This document shows, piece by piece, positions 34,857-43,523 of a stretch of 64,000 nt of DNA. The notes under the pieces are model-generated. The model did no database searches, was not told the DNA's origin, and was given only the letters and a program-made list of their open reading frames with translations. The stretch lies in NCBI RefSeq assembly GCF_900116645.1, contig NZ_FPBO01000004.1, positions 248,001 through 312,000 on the forward strand, given 5' to 3'. The stretch comes from Pseudoduganella namucuonensis. GTDB taxonomy: Bacteria > Pseudomonadota > Gammaproteobacteria > Burkholderiales > Burkholderiaceae_D. The position numbers and the translations under genes were made by a program. Numbering within the stretch: position 1 is the stretch's first letter; every line of letters starts with the position of its first letter.

Positions 34857-36023
34857 TTAATCCGAGAGGGACACCCAGACGCCGCCGGCGCGCGACGACG
34901 CCTGCACGGCTTCGATGAACAGCACGCCGCGCAAGCCGTCGTCGATGGTGGGGAACCGCGCGTCGCCCGCGGCGGCGCCGGAGTTTGCGCAGCGCCTCGC
35001 CAGCAGGTGGCTGGCGATCTCGCTGTACAGGGCGGCGAAGGCGTCGATATAGCCCTCGGTGTGCCCGGCCGGCACGCGGCTCACGCGCGCGCCAGCCGCG
35101 TTCATGGCGGCGCTGCCCCGTTCAACGATGCGGGTCGGTTCGCCCAGCGGGGTCCAGCGCAACTCGTTGGGATGCTGCTGCGCCCATTCGATGCCGCCCT
35201 TGCTGCCGTAGACGCGGATGCGCAAGTCGTTGGCGTGGCCGGGCGCAACCTGGCTGGCCCACAACATGCCGCGCGCGCCACCCGCGTAGCGCAGCAGCAC
35301 CTGCACGTCGTCGTCGATGACGCGGCCCGGGACGAAGGAACTCAACTCCGCCGCCAGCGCCTCCACCGGAGCGCCGACGATGGTGTCCGCCAGTTGCCAG
35401 GCGTGCGAGCCGATGTCGCCGATGGCGCCGCCGCCCGCCTTGGCCGGGTCGGTTCGCCAGGCGGCCTGCTTCTGGCCGCCCTGCTCCAGCGCCTCGGCCA
35501 GCCAGTCCTGCGCGTATTCCACCTGCACCACGCGTATTTGGCCCAGCGCGCCCTCGCGCACCATGCGCTGCGCGTGCCGCACCAGCGGATAGGCCGAGTA
35601 GTTGTGCGTGACGGCGAATATCAGGCCGCGCTCCTCGGCCAGCGCCTTCAGCATGCGCGCGTCGGCGCTGTTGGTGGTGACCGGCTTGTCGCAGATGACG
35701 TGGATGCCCGCTTCCAGGAAGGCGCGCGCCACCGGCGCATGCATGTGGTTGGGCGTGACGATGCTGACCGCCTCGATGCCGTCCTCGCGCGCGCTTTCCG
35801 CCTTCGCCATTTGCCCGTAGCTGTCGTAGATGCGCGCCGGGTCCAGCCCCAGCGCCCGCCCGGAGCGCTGCGACGCCTCGGCGGTGGACGACAGCGCGCC
35901 GGCCACCAGTTCGTAGCGGTCGTCCAGGCGCGCGGCGTGGCGGTGCACCGCGCCGATGAAAGCGCCCTCGCCGCCGCCCACCATGCCCAGCCGCACGCGG
36001 CCCGGAAATACTGCCTTGTCCAT
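34857..36023 (-). CDS. Gfo/Idh/MocA oxidoreductase, candidate glycoside 3-dehydrogenase (DgpA-like)
   Basis: A 388-residue NAD(P)-dependent oxidoreductase. The Rossmann segment is RLGMVGGGEGAFIGAVHR near residue 10, the catalytic lysine lies in VICDKPVTTN near residue 112, and the active-site block is GGGAIGDIGSHAWQLAD near residue 197. In known C-glycoside pathways an enzyme of this family (DgpA) oxidises the sugar's C3 hydroxyl, which is needed before the C-C bond can be cut. The cotranscribed deglycosidase genes make that role attractive, but inositol or other sugar dehydrogenases look alike. It is last in a five-gene operon, followed by a terminator. Confidence 0.75.
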   Translation of the reverse strand: MDKAVFPGRVRLGMVGGGEGAFIGAVHRHAARLDDRYELVAGALSSTAEASQRSGRALGLDPARIYDSYGQMAKAESAREDGIEAVSIVTPNHMHAPVARAFLEAGIHVICDKPVTTNSADARMLKALAEERGLIFAVTHNYSAYPLVRHAQRMVREGALGQIRVVQVEYAQDWLAEALEQGGQKQAAWRTDPAKAGGGAIGDIGSHAWQLADTIVGAPVEALAAELSSFVPGRVIDDDVQVLLRYAGGARGMLWASQVAPGHANDLRIRVYGSKGGIEWAQQHPNELRWTPLGEPTRIVERGSAAMNAAGARVSRVPAGHTEGYIDAFAALYSEIASHLLARRCANSGAAAGDARFPTIDDGLRGVLFIEAVQASSRAGGVWVSLSD

Positions 36024-36032
36024 GCCTGCTCC

Positions 36033-37091
36033 TTAAGCGACGCCCAGCATGCGGCGGTTGCGCAGCGGGTCTCCGCCGCTGCCGGCGAAGTCGTCGAAGG
36101 CCTTGTCGGTCACGCGGATGATGTGGTCGCGGATGAAGGCCACGCCCTCGGCGGCGCCCTGCTCGGGGTGCTTGAGGCAGCATTCCCACTCCAGCACCGC
36201 CCAGCCCTTGAAGCCGTACTGGGCGAACTTGGAGAAGATGGCCTTGAAGTCGATCTGGCCGTCGCCCAGCGAGCGGAAACGTCCCGCCCTTTCCAGCCAT
36301 GGCTGGTAGCCCGAGTACACGCCCTGCCGCCCGTCCGGCCGGAATTCCGCGTCCTTCACGTGCATGACCTTGATGCGCTCGTGATAGAGGTCGATGAAGG
36401 CCAGGTAGTCCAGCTGCTGCAACAGGAAATGCGAGGGATCGTAGGCGATGGCCAGGTTCGGATGGTGGTGCACGCGCTCCAGCAGCATCTCGAAGGTGAC
36501 GCCGTCGAACAGGTCCTCGCCCGGATGCAGTTCGAAGGCCAGGTCGACACCGGCCTCGCCGTAGGCGTCCAGTATCGGCAGCCAGCGTTTGGCCAGTTCG
36601 TCGAACGCGGTCTCGATCAGTCCCGGCGGGCGCTGCGGCCACGGGTAGAGGAAGGGCCAGGCCAGCGCGCCGGAAAAGCTGATGGACGCGTCCAGGCCCA
36701 GATTGGCGGACGCCTTGGCCGCCAGCAGCATCTGCCGAACCGCCCATTGCTGGCGCGCCGCCGGGTTGCCGCGCACGGAGGCAGGCGCGAAGCCGTCGAA
36801 GGCCTCGTCGTAGGCCGGGTGCACGGCCACCAGTTGCCCCTGCAGGTGGGTGCTCAGTTCCGTGATCGCCACGCCGTTCTCGCCGGCCACGCCGGCCAGT
36901 TCGTCGCAATACGTCTTGCTCTCCGCCGCCAGCGCCAGGTCGAACAAGCGGGTGTCGTTGGACGGCACCTGCACGCCGCGATATCCCAGTTCGCCCGCCC
37001 AGCGCGTGATGGACTCCCAGCTGTTGAACGGCGCCTGGTCGCCCGCGAACTGCGCCAGGAAGATGGCCGGCCCCTTGTTGATGGTGGTCAT
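36033..37091 (-). CDS. Sugar phosphate isomerase/epimerase-like TIM-barrel protein
   Basis: A 352-residue xylose-isomerase-like TIM barrel. Metal ligands are in FELHPGEDLF near residue 182, YDPSHFLLQ near residue 215, MHVKDAEF near residue 240 and LEWECC near residue 300. ATG at 37091 is preferred (GAGGGAACCATC upstream); the in-frame ATG at 37109 would overlap the previous gene. Proteins like this often accompany Gfo/Idh enzymes acting on 3-keto sugars. It lies nine bases before the Gfo/Idh gene. It may isomerise or epimerise the keto sugar released from the glycoside. Confidence 0.75.
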   Translation of the reverse strand: MTTINKGPAIFLAQFAGDQAPFNSWESITRWAGELGYRGVQVPSNDTRLFDLALAAESKTYCDELAGVAGENGVAITELSTHLQGQLVAVHPAYDEAFDGFAPASVRGNPAARQQWAVRQMLLAAKASANLGLDASISFSGALAWPFLYPWPQRPPGLIETAFDELAKRWLPILDAYGEAGVDLAFELHPGEDLFDGVTFEMLLERVHHHPNLAIAYDPSHFLLQQLDYLAFIDLYHERIKVMHVKDAEFRPDGRQGVYSGYQPWLERAGRFRSLGDGQIDFKAIFSKFAQYGFKGWAVLEWECCLKHPEQGAAEGVAFIRDHIIRVTDKAFDDFAGSGGDPLRNRRMLGVA

Positions 37092-37105
37092 GTGATGGTT
37101 CCCTC

Positions 37106-37492
37106 TCACACCGTGGCGCTGATGGTGCAGTTGGTGACGGGACTCCAGGGCAGGTAGGAAATGCGCAGCTGCACGGAAGCGGTGACGGTGTGCGCGCCCG
37201 GCGCCAGGCCGCCCGGCTGCAGCACCAGGACCTCGGCCACCTCGCCGAACTCCCAGCGCTCGTCGTAGGTGGTTTCCAGCTCGTCCAGCGTCCAGGTCTT
37301 GCCGCGCACCGAGAAGCGCACGCTTTCGCGCGGCACCTTCACGCCGTCCACGGTGACGCCGATGTCTTCCACGGCCGACAGGATCTGGCCGCGGTAGTAA
37401 GGCAGGCGCGCCCCCATGCGCCAGCCGGTGACGGTGTCGCCCTCGCGGGTGTTGCCCACGCTGCCGGGGAAAATGATGTGTTGATCGTACAT
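37106..37492 (-). CDS. C-glycoside deglycosidase beta subunit homologue (DgpC/CarC, DUF6379)
   Basis: A 128-residue all-beta protein. Phrases such as MYDQHIIFPGSV, MGARLPYYRGQILSAVEDI, DGVKVPRESVRFSVRG and TYDERWEFGEVAEVLV match, from memory, the small beta-sandwich subunit of the C-glycoside deglycosidases (DgpC, CarC). That subunit closes the active site of the TIM-barrel subunit. It lies 13 bases after the alpha-subunit gene, as in the characterised systems. GGAGAACGG precedes the ATG. This small protein is the most diagnostic gene of the locus; the assignment is by family resemblance only. Confidence 0.8.
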   Translation of the reverse strand: MYDQHIIFPGSVGNTREGDTVTGWRMGARLPYYRGQILSAVEDIGVTVDGVKVPRESVRFSVRGKTWTLDELETTYDERWEFGEVAEVLVLQPGGLAPGAHTVTASVQLRISYLPWSPVTNCTISATV

Positions 37493-37505
37493 GGTTCCGT
37501 TCTCC

Positions 37506-38495
37506 TTAGACTTCGCCCAACAGGCGCTTGAACATCTCTTGCTGGCGGCGCACCTGCTCGCGGCCATCGACCTCGAAGGCGTCCTCGATATGGCGCTGGC
37601 CCTCGTATTCGCTGGACAGGTGGCCGCTGTAGCCGCCCTCGATCAGCACGGGGATGATTTCCTCGTAGGGGATGGCCGGCTCCTTGCCGCTGTCGTCGAT
37701 CTCGTAGAACTTGGCGTGGATGTTGAAGATCCACGGCATGAATTCCAGCATGCGCCGCGGGTTGCTCCAGATGTTGTGGCGCAGCGTCTCGGCCATTTGC
37801 AGGTCCACCGCGTTGCCGCCCAGCTTGCGCACGTCCATCAGCACGTAGTCGGGCAGCACGCGCGCGGCGTGCGCCTCGAGGATGAATTCGACGATCTTCG
37901 GCGTCGCGCCCAGGCGCAGGAAGCGGTCGCGGAACACGGGCGGGTAGTTCTTGGTGTACATGCCCATGTCCGGCACGTAGCCCACGTGGTCCGAGCCGGT
38001 GGCGCGCGTCAGCTCCGTGTAGCGCAGTATCCACGGATGGTCGAAGTGGAACGGCGAGTGCACCTCGATGCCCATGCGCACGTCCAGTTCCTCGGCCAGC
38101 GGCACGCAGGCCACCACCACCTCGGGCGGGGTGTTGACGATGACGCGGACGTTGCGGCAGCCGATGCGGCGCGCGAAATGCAGGTCGCGCTTGAGCGAGG
38201 CCACCATCTCGTCGAAATTCAGCTTGCGGTCCTTGTACAGCTTCACGTCCAGGAACATGTCGTGGCACTGGGCGTAGGCGCCATGGCGTTCGAGCGAATC
38301 GAACCAGCCGGCGATCTGCTCCTCGGGCACGTTGGGGAAACCGGTGAAGGATTGTTCGCTGACGACTTCGATGCCGCGCGCGCCCAGGCCGGCGGCGTGG
38401 GCGATGCAGTCGTCAAGGGTCATCTTGCGCAGGAAGGTCTCGTACTGGTAGCTGTAGAGCGAGACGCCGCGCTTGATGCTGTGCTTAGTGTTCAT
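37506..38495 (-). CDS. C-glycoside deglycosidase alpha subunit homologue (DgpB/CarB, TIM barrel)
   Basis: A 329-residue TIM-barrel protein. GVSLYSYQYETFLRKMTL lies at the N-terminus, IEVHSP near residue 142, the Asp-bearing VPDMGMYTKN near residue 170, NIHAKFYEIDD near residue 268 and SSEYEGQR near residue 298. These fit the metal-dependent subunit that, with DgpC/CarC, removes the 3-keto sugar from a C-glycoside such as puerarin or carminic acid. Conserved Glu, Asp, His and Glu ligands are present in order. GAGG precedes the ATG. The pairing with the next gene makes the call strong; the aglycone is unknown. Confidence 0.8.
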   Translation of the reverse strand: MNTKHSIKRGVSLYSYQYETFLRKMTLDDCIAHAAGLGARGIEVVSEQSFTGFPNVPEEQIAGWFDSLERHGAYAQCHDMFLDVKLYKDRKLNFDEMVASLKRDLHFARRIGCRNVRVIVNTPPEVVVACVPLAEELDVRMGIEVHSPFHFDHPWILRYTELTRATGSDHVGYVPDMGMYTKNYPPVFRDRFLRLGATPKIVEFILEAHAARVLPDYVLMDVRKLGGNAVDLQMAETLRHNIWSNPRRMLEFMPWIFNIHAKFYEIDDSGKEPAIPYEEIIPVLIEGGYSGHLSSEYEGQRHIEDAFEVDGREQVRRQQEMFKRLLGEV

Positions 38496-38520
38496 GCAAA
38501 CCTCGGTTGGAAGAAATGGT

Positions 38521-39759
38521 TCAAAGGGAAGCGCGCGGTTGCGCTGGCGGCATGCGCAGGCGCATCAGGCATGCCACGATGGCGCACACCGCCGCGATCA
38601 GGCCGAAGGCCAGGAAGGCGCCCTGCAGGCCGCCCACCCAGCCGCGCATCAGGTTGACCACGGCGGGCGACAGGAATTGCGCCACGAAGAAGGAACTGGC
38701 CCACCAGCCCATGGCGCGGCCGCGGTGCTCGAAGGAGAATTTGCTCTGCGTCCAGGCGATGAGGGCGGGCACGATGATGCCGTTGGCCAGCTGCTGCATG
38801 AAGGCGAAGGCCAGCGCCACCTTGTAGTCCGGCGCCATGCCGATGCCGCTCAGCCCCACCGCGTAGCAGAAGAACACCAGGAAGATCTGCGCGCCGGCGC
38901 CGAAGCGGGTGGTCAGCTTGAATACGATGGCGCCGATCGGCACGCCGATGCTGGGGATGGCCATGCTCAGGCCTATCGATTTCGGATCGCCGACGCCCAG
39001 GTCCTTCAGCAGCAGCGAGAAGTTGATCACCTGGACGTAGTAGATGGTGGACAGCAGCACCGTCACGCCGCACACCATCAGGCCCACCATGTAGGGGAAC
39101 GGCGTGGCGGCGGGGGCGGCGCCGCCCTGCCCGCGGCGCGGCTCCGGCTCGAACAGGTACACCACGCTGGCCAGGAAGATGGGTATGGCGACCGCGTACA
39201 CCAGGAAGGGCCACTGCCAGCCCTGCGCGGCCAGGAAGCCCGAACCGGCGATGGTGAGGGTGCCCAGCATGGAGCCGACCACGCCCTGTATCATCAGCCA
39301 GCGGTGGCGGGCCCGCTCCTCGTAATAGTCCGCCAGCAGCGTGTTCACCACGGTCAGCACGCCCGCCTCGCCGATGCCGATGACGACGCGCCCGGCCACC
39401 ACGGCCCAGAAGTTATCGATCAGGAAGGGCATCAGGCCGCCCAGTCCATACATGGCCATGGACCACAGCAGCAACTGGCGCCGGCCGAAGCGGTCGGCGA
39501 TCACCCCGGCGGCCGGCGCGAACAGCGCGATGCAGGCGCTGGGCGCGGTGATCAGCAGCGGCACCATCAGCCTGGCGTTGGGCACGTCGTGGAAATGGGC
39601 CAGCAGCGTGGGCAGCGTGGGCGCCAGCGCGATGATCGCCATGACCGGCAGGAAGCCGGAGAACACCAGGATCCAGCCCTGGCGCCAGTCTGCCTGGCGG
39701 CGGGCGGGCGGCGCGGACGCCCCCTCCTGGTGGGAATACTTGGAACCGTGGCTGCGCAT
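38521..39759 (-). CDS. MFS transporter, first gene of the deglycosidase operon
   Basis: A 412-residue major-facilitator protein with twelve helices. The loop 2-3 motif is GVIADRFGRRQLLL near residue 80, and RVVIGIGEAG lies in helix 4. It is paralogous to the carrier at 46902 (similar layout, e.g. ...MGWWASSFFVAQFLSP versus MGLWGGAFFLGQFLSP). It probably brings the glycoside, after the outer membrane step, into the cytoplasm. AGGAGGCAAG lies before the ATG at 39759. It is divergent from the LacI gene, with operator-like sites in the 220-base gap. Confidence 0.85.
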   Translation of the reverse strand: MRSHGSKYSHQEGASAPPARRQADWRQGWILVFSGFLPVMAIIALAPTLPTLLAHFHDVPNARLMVPLLITAPSACIALFAPAAGVIADRFGRRQLLLWSMAMYGLGGLMPFLIDNFWAVVAGRVVIGIGEAGVLTVVNTLLADYYEERARHRWLMIQGVVGSMLGTLTIAGSGFLAAQGWQWPFLVYAVAIPIFLASVVYLFEPEPRRGQGGAAPAATPFPYMVGLMVCGVTVLLSTIYYVQVINFSLLLKDLGVGDPKSIGLSMAIPSIGVPIGAIVFKLTTRFGAGAQIFLVFFCYAVGLSGIGMAPDYKVALAFAFMQQLANGIIVPALIAWTQSKFSFEHRGRAMGWWASSFFVAQFLSPAVVNLMRGWVGGLQGAFLAFGLIAAVCAIVACLMRLRMPPAQPRASL

Positions 39760-39825
39760 TGGACTTGCCTCCTGAATTATTATCACTGCATGCCTGTCTC
39801 GGCGGGAAAAACATAACCGGGATTA

Positions 39826-39864
39826 TGATATCGCTTTCCCAGCCATTTCCCAACCAGGAAAACG
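39826..39864. promoter_or_regulatory. LacI-like operators in the MFS/LacI divergent region (sites 3 and 4)
   Basis: Site 3 (39826-39839) reads GGAAAGCGATATCA on the minus strand. Site 4 begins GGAAAACG at 39857. They share GGAAARCG with the two sites before the TonB receptor. Confidence 0.45.
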
Positions 39865-39952
39865 CCGGGAGCAACGGCTTTTTATCGATACGTCGTATCC
39901 AAATCTTGAATACCCCCGAGGGCCGGTTGGGACGGATTTTTCCGGTATAGTA

Positions 39953-39966
39953 GGAAAACTTTTTCC
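39953..39966. promoter_or_regulatory. Perfect GGAAAA/TTTTCC dyad just before the LacI gene
   Basis: Six-base arms with two central bases, 13 bases upstream of the LacI start codon; it likely serves autoregulation. Its GGAAAA half resembles the other sites but the CG core is missing. Confidence 0.4.
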
Positions 39967-39979
39967 CACCAGCCCCGCC

Positions 39980-41014
39980 ATGTCCACTAAACGCAACGAT
40001 CCCGCCCCCGCAGTCCCCGCCAGCGGCAAGCTCGCCTCCATTTCCGCCGTCGCCCAGCACGCCGGCGTCTCCATCGCCACCGTGTCGCGCGTGTTGAACG
40101 GCACCAAGGCGGTGAACGACGACACCCGGGCGCGCGTGGAGGCGGCCGTGGCGGCGCTGGGCTACCGCGCCAACGCGCTGGCGCGCAGCCTGATGCGCGG
40201 CGAGACGCGCTTGCTGCTGGTGCTGGTGCCGGACTTCGCCAACCCCTATTTCGCCGAGATAGTCAAAGGCGTGGAATCGGTCACGCGCAAGAACGGCTAC
40301 GGCCTGGTGGTGGCCGACGCGTCTGAAACGCTGTCGCGCGACAGCCCCTCGCTCGATTCGCTGTACAACCGCCTGGCCGACGGCGTGATCAGCCTGGCGC
40401 GCTTCGCCGACCTGAAGCCGCTGCTGATGGAGATCCCCGACCTGCCGTGGGTGGCCTGCTCGGAGTTCGTGGAGGACGGCGAGATTCCCAACGTGAGCAT
40501 CGACCATCGCCAGGCGGCCATCGACGCGGTGCAATACCTGATCAATCGCGGCCACCGCCGCATCGCCCTGCTCACCGCCGACGAGGACTACCAGTGGGCG
40601 CGCCAGCGCCGCGAGGGTTACGAGTTCGCGCTGCGCCGCGCCAACATCCCCATCGATGCGCAACTGGTGCGCATCGCGCGCGGCACCGATTACGTGTACG
40701 GCATGGAGGCCGCCGGCACCCTGCTGGCCATGGAGACGGCGCCGACGGCGGTGTTCGCGGTGTCGGACACGCTGGCCATCGGCGCCATCAAGGCCTTCCG
40801 CCGGGTGGGCCGCCGCGTGCCCGAGGACATCGCGGTGATGGGCTTCGACGACATCCCGGTGGCGCGCGTGTTCGAGCCGGCGCTCACCACCATCGCCCAG
40901 CCGGTACGCGAGCTGGGCGCCACGGCGGCCGAGCTGCTGCTCAAGCGCCTGGCCGGCGGCCCCGCCGAATCGTGCACGCTGCAGCACGCGCTGATCGTGC
41001 GCGCGTCCGCCTGA
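39980..41014 (+). CDS. LacI-family transcriptional regulator
   Basis: A 344-residue regulator. The LacI helix-turn-helix ISAVAQHAGVSIATVSRVLNG lies at residues 20-40, with a hinge region near ANALARSLMRG and a periplasmic-binding-protein-like effector domain (LVPDFANPYFAEIVKGVE, VMGFDDIPVARVFEPALTTI). Effectors are usually sugars, so a keto sugar or glycoside may release it. It is divergent from the transporter operon and probably represses that, the TonB operon and itself, judging by shared GGAAARCG sites. The Shine-Dalgarno is not obvious. Confidence 0.88.
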   Translation: MSTKRNDPAPAVPASGKLASISAVAQHAGVSIATVSRVLNGTKAVNDDTRARVEAAVAALGYRANALARSLMRGETRLLLVLVPDFANPYFAEIVKGVESVTRKNGYGLVVADASETLSRDSPSLDSLYNRLADGVISLARFADLKPLLMEIPDLPWVACSEFVEDGEIPNVSIDHRQAAIDAVQYLINRGHRRIALLTADEDYQWARQRREGYEFALRRANIPIDAQLVRIARGTDYVYGMEAAGTLLAMETAPTAVFAVSDTLAIGAIKAFRRVGRRVPEDIAVMGFDDIPVARVFEPALTTIAQPVRELGATAAELLLKRLAGGPAESCTLQHALIVRASA

Positions 41015-41044
41015 CGCGCCCGCCCCGACAAGCAAGGAGGCGCC

Positions 41045-41953
41045 ATGCGTTTCAATAAACTGGACCTGAACCTGCTGGTGGCGCTCAACGCGCTGCTGGC
41101 GGAGCGCAGCATCAGCCGCGCCGCCGAGAAGATCCACCTGAGCCAGCCCGCCACCAGCAACGCGCTGGCGCGCCTGCGCGCGTACTTCAACGACGACCTG
41201 CTGGTCAGCTCCGGACGCCAACTGCTGCTCACGCCGCGCGCCAAGGAGCTGGTGGAGCCGGTGCGCGAGGTGCTGATGCGCATCGACAGCACCATCGCCG
41301 CCCAGCCGCGGTTCGACCCGGCCGCGGAGACGCGCGTGTTCACCTTCCTGGTGTCGGACTACACCACGGCCGTGCTGGTGCCGGCGCTGCTGGAGACGCT
41401 GTACCGCGAGGCGCCCGGCATGCGCATCAACCTGCGCGACCAGTCGGACAAGCCGGCCGAAGTGCTGGAACAGGGCGACGCGGACTTCCTCGTCATCCCC
41501 TCGCAGTTCCTGTCCAAGGAACACCCGTCCGCCGCGCTGTTCGAGGAGGACTATCTGTGCGTCACCTGGGACGGCAACTCGCGCGTGCGCGAACGGCTCA
41601 CCTTCGACGACTACCTGGCCTGCGGCCACGTGATCGCCACCTTCGCCAGCACCAACCCGCTGTCCACCTTCGACGGCTGGTTCATGGAAAGCTTCGACGT
41701 CAAGCGCCGCGTGGAAGTGACCGCGCCGACCATGACCGCCCTGCCATCGCTGGTGGTGGGCACCGACCGCATCGCCACCGTGCACCGCCGCATCGCGCTG
41801 CGCGCCCAGGAAACCCTCCCCATCAAAGTGTGGGAACCGCCACCGCGGATTCCGCGCCTGGTCCAGATGCTGCAATGGCATAAGCACCGCAACAACGATC
41901 CGGCCATCAGCTGGATACGCGACCGGATCGTCACCGCCGCCATGCGCGTGTAG
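41045..41953 (+). CDS. LysR regulator of the NodD type
   Basis: A 302-residue LysR protein. The N-terminus MRFNKLDLNLLVALNALLAERSISRAAEKIHLSQPATSNALARLR runs, in pieces, very close to rhizobial NodD, and ARLRAYFNDDLLVSSGRQLLLTPRAKEL continues the likeness. NodD proteins bind flavonoids; whether this one does cannot be told from sequence, but it stands next to a C-glycoside deglycosidase operon, and flavone C-glycosides are natural targets of such enzymes. It is 30 bases after the LacI gene, with AAGGAGGCGCC upstream of the ATG, and 52 bases before an efflux gene. No nod-box was found. Confidence 0.78.
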   Translation: MRFNKLDLNLLVALNALLAERSISRAAEKIHLSQPATSNALARLRAYFNDDLLVSSGRQLLLTPRAKELVEPVREVLMRIDSTIAAQPRFDPAAETRVFTFLVSDYTTAVLVPALLETLYREAPGMRINLRDQSDKPAEVLEQGDADFLVIPSQFLSKEHPSAALFEEDYLCVTWDGNSRVRERLTFDDYLACGHVIATFASTNPLSTFDGWFMESFDVKRRVEVTAPTMTALPSLVVGTDRIATVHRRIALRAQETLPIKVWEPPPRIPRLVQMLQWHKHRNNDPAISWIRDRIVTAAMRV

Positions 41954-42005
41954 CGGCCCACCCGGCCGGCGCGCACCGGCCACTGAAACAACAAGGAAAA
42001 CTCGA

Positions 42006-43523
42006 ATGAATGAAGCCGTCAGGAGCACGGAGGGCAGCGCTTTCCATGCCGCCTCCTCTTTCACGCCCCGCCGCCGCACGCTGGCCTTGGTCGCGGTGGC
42101 CCTCGCCTTTGTGATGGACCTGCTGGACACCACCATCATCAACGTCGCCATCCCGTCCATCGGCCAGACCATGGGCGCGGACAAGGCCGCGCTGGAATGG
42201 ATCATCGCCGGCTACGCGACCGCGTTCGCGGTGCTGCTGATCGTCGGCGGCCGGCTGGGCGACAGCTACGGCTACCGCCGCATGTTCCTGATCGGGATCG
42301 CGCTGTTCACCGCCACCTCGATGGCCTGCGGCATGGCGCCCACCGCTTTCGCGCTGCAGGCCGCGCGGCTGCTGCAGGGCGCCAGCGCGGCGCTGATGGT
42401 GCCGCAGGTGATGGCGCTGGTGCAGGTGATGTATCCGCCCGAGCAGCGCTACAAGGTCTACACCGTGTTCGGCTTCCTGGGCGGCTTCTCGGCCGCGCTC
42501 GGGCCCATCGTGGGCGGGCTGCTGATCGACGCCAACTGGTTCGGCCTGGGCTGGCGGCTGACCTTCCTGATCAACCTGCCGATCGGCCTGTTCAGCCTCG
42601 CCGCCGGCGTGCTGCTGCTGCCGGCGGGGCGCGGCGTGAACGCGGTGGCGGTGGACCTGCGCGGCGCGGCGCTGTCCATCGTGGTGCTGTTCGCCATCCT
42701 GGCGCCGCTGATCGAGGGACCGGGCCGCGGCTGGCCACCGGGCCTGGTGCTGCTGCTGGCCGCAACCGCGCCGCTGGCCTGGGGCACGGTGCGTTACCTG
42801 CGCTGGAGGCAGGCCGCGCATGGCGACGCGCTGGTCAGCCCGGCGCTGTTCAAGCTGAGGAAGGTGTCGCTGGGATTGCTGTGCACCCTGTGCATCAACC
42901 CCGTGCTGCCCGGCTACCTGCTGGTGATGACCTTCGTGCTGCAGACCGGCATCGGGCTGTCCGCCTCGCAGATGGCCTACGCCTGCGCGCCGATCGCGCT
43001 GGGGGCCATGGGCGCCATCACGCTGCTGGGTCCCTGGCTGTTCCGGCGGCTGGGCGTGCGGGTGATGATGATAGGCGTGGGCGTGACCAGTTTCAGCCTG
43101 TGCCTGGCCGCGTGGTCGGTGCATGGCGGGCTGCTGGCGCACGGCGCGCTGGCGGTGGCGCAATTCGGCATGGGCCTGGGCATGGGCTTGTGCGGACCGC
43201 AGCTGTCCAACGCCACGCTGCAAGACGTGCCCATGTCCGACGCCGGCGTCGCGGCCGGCCTGCTGACGGCGGTGCAGCAGATCGCCGCCGCGCTGGGCGT
43301 GGCGCTGGCGGGCATGGCATTCTTCCACGGCCTGCACGCCACGACGGCGAGCGCGTCCGACTACACCAATGCCTATTTGCAAGTGCTGCCGCTATTCCTC
43401 GGCCTGATGGCCGCCGCCCTGTTTGGCGCCACGCGGCTGGCCAAGGCAATGGAAAAACAACGGCAAGTGTTAGGGGACCAAAGTTCTCTGGAATGCCCGA
43501 TCATCCACGACCAGGTTCGGTGA
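42006..43523 (+). CDS. DHA2-family (14-helix) MFS drug efflux protein
   Basis: A 505-residue carrier. LDTTIINVAIPSIG (DHA2 motif D1) lies near residue 42, GRLGDSYGYRRMFL near residue 85, and QGASAALMVPQVMA near residue 125; the 14-helix length fits EmrB/QacA relatives. It probably exports aromatic toxins or flavonoids and follows the NodD-like regulator, an arrangement seen in inducible efflux systems. AAGGAAAACTCG precedes the ATG. Its 3' end overlaps the convergent lipoprotein gene by 23 bases. Confidence 0.87.
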   Translation: MNEAVRSTEGSAFHAASSFTPRRRTLALVAVALAFVMDLLDTTIINVAIPSIGQTMGADKAALEWIIAGYATAFAVLLIVGGRLGDSYGYRRMFLIGIALFTATSMACGMAPTAFALQAARLLQGASAALMVPQVMALVQVMYPPEQRYKVYTVFGFLGGFSAALGPIVGGLLIDANWFGLGWRLTFLINLPIGLFSLAAGVLLLPAGRGVNAVAVDLRGAALSIVVLFAILAPLIEGPGRGWPPGLVLLLAATAPLAWGTVRYLRWRQAAHGDALVSPALFKLRKVSLGLLCTLCINPVLPGYLLVMTFVLQTGIGLSASQMAYACAPIALGAMGAITLLGPWLFRRLGVRVMMIGVGVTSFSLCLAAWSVHGGLLAHGALAVAQFGMGLGMGLCGPQLSNATLQDVPMSDAGVAAGLLTAVQQIAAALGVALAGMAFFHGLHATTASASDYTNAYLQVLPLFLGLMAAALFGATRLAKAMEKQRQVLGDQSSLECPIIHDQVR

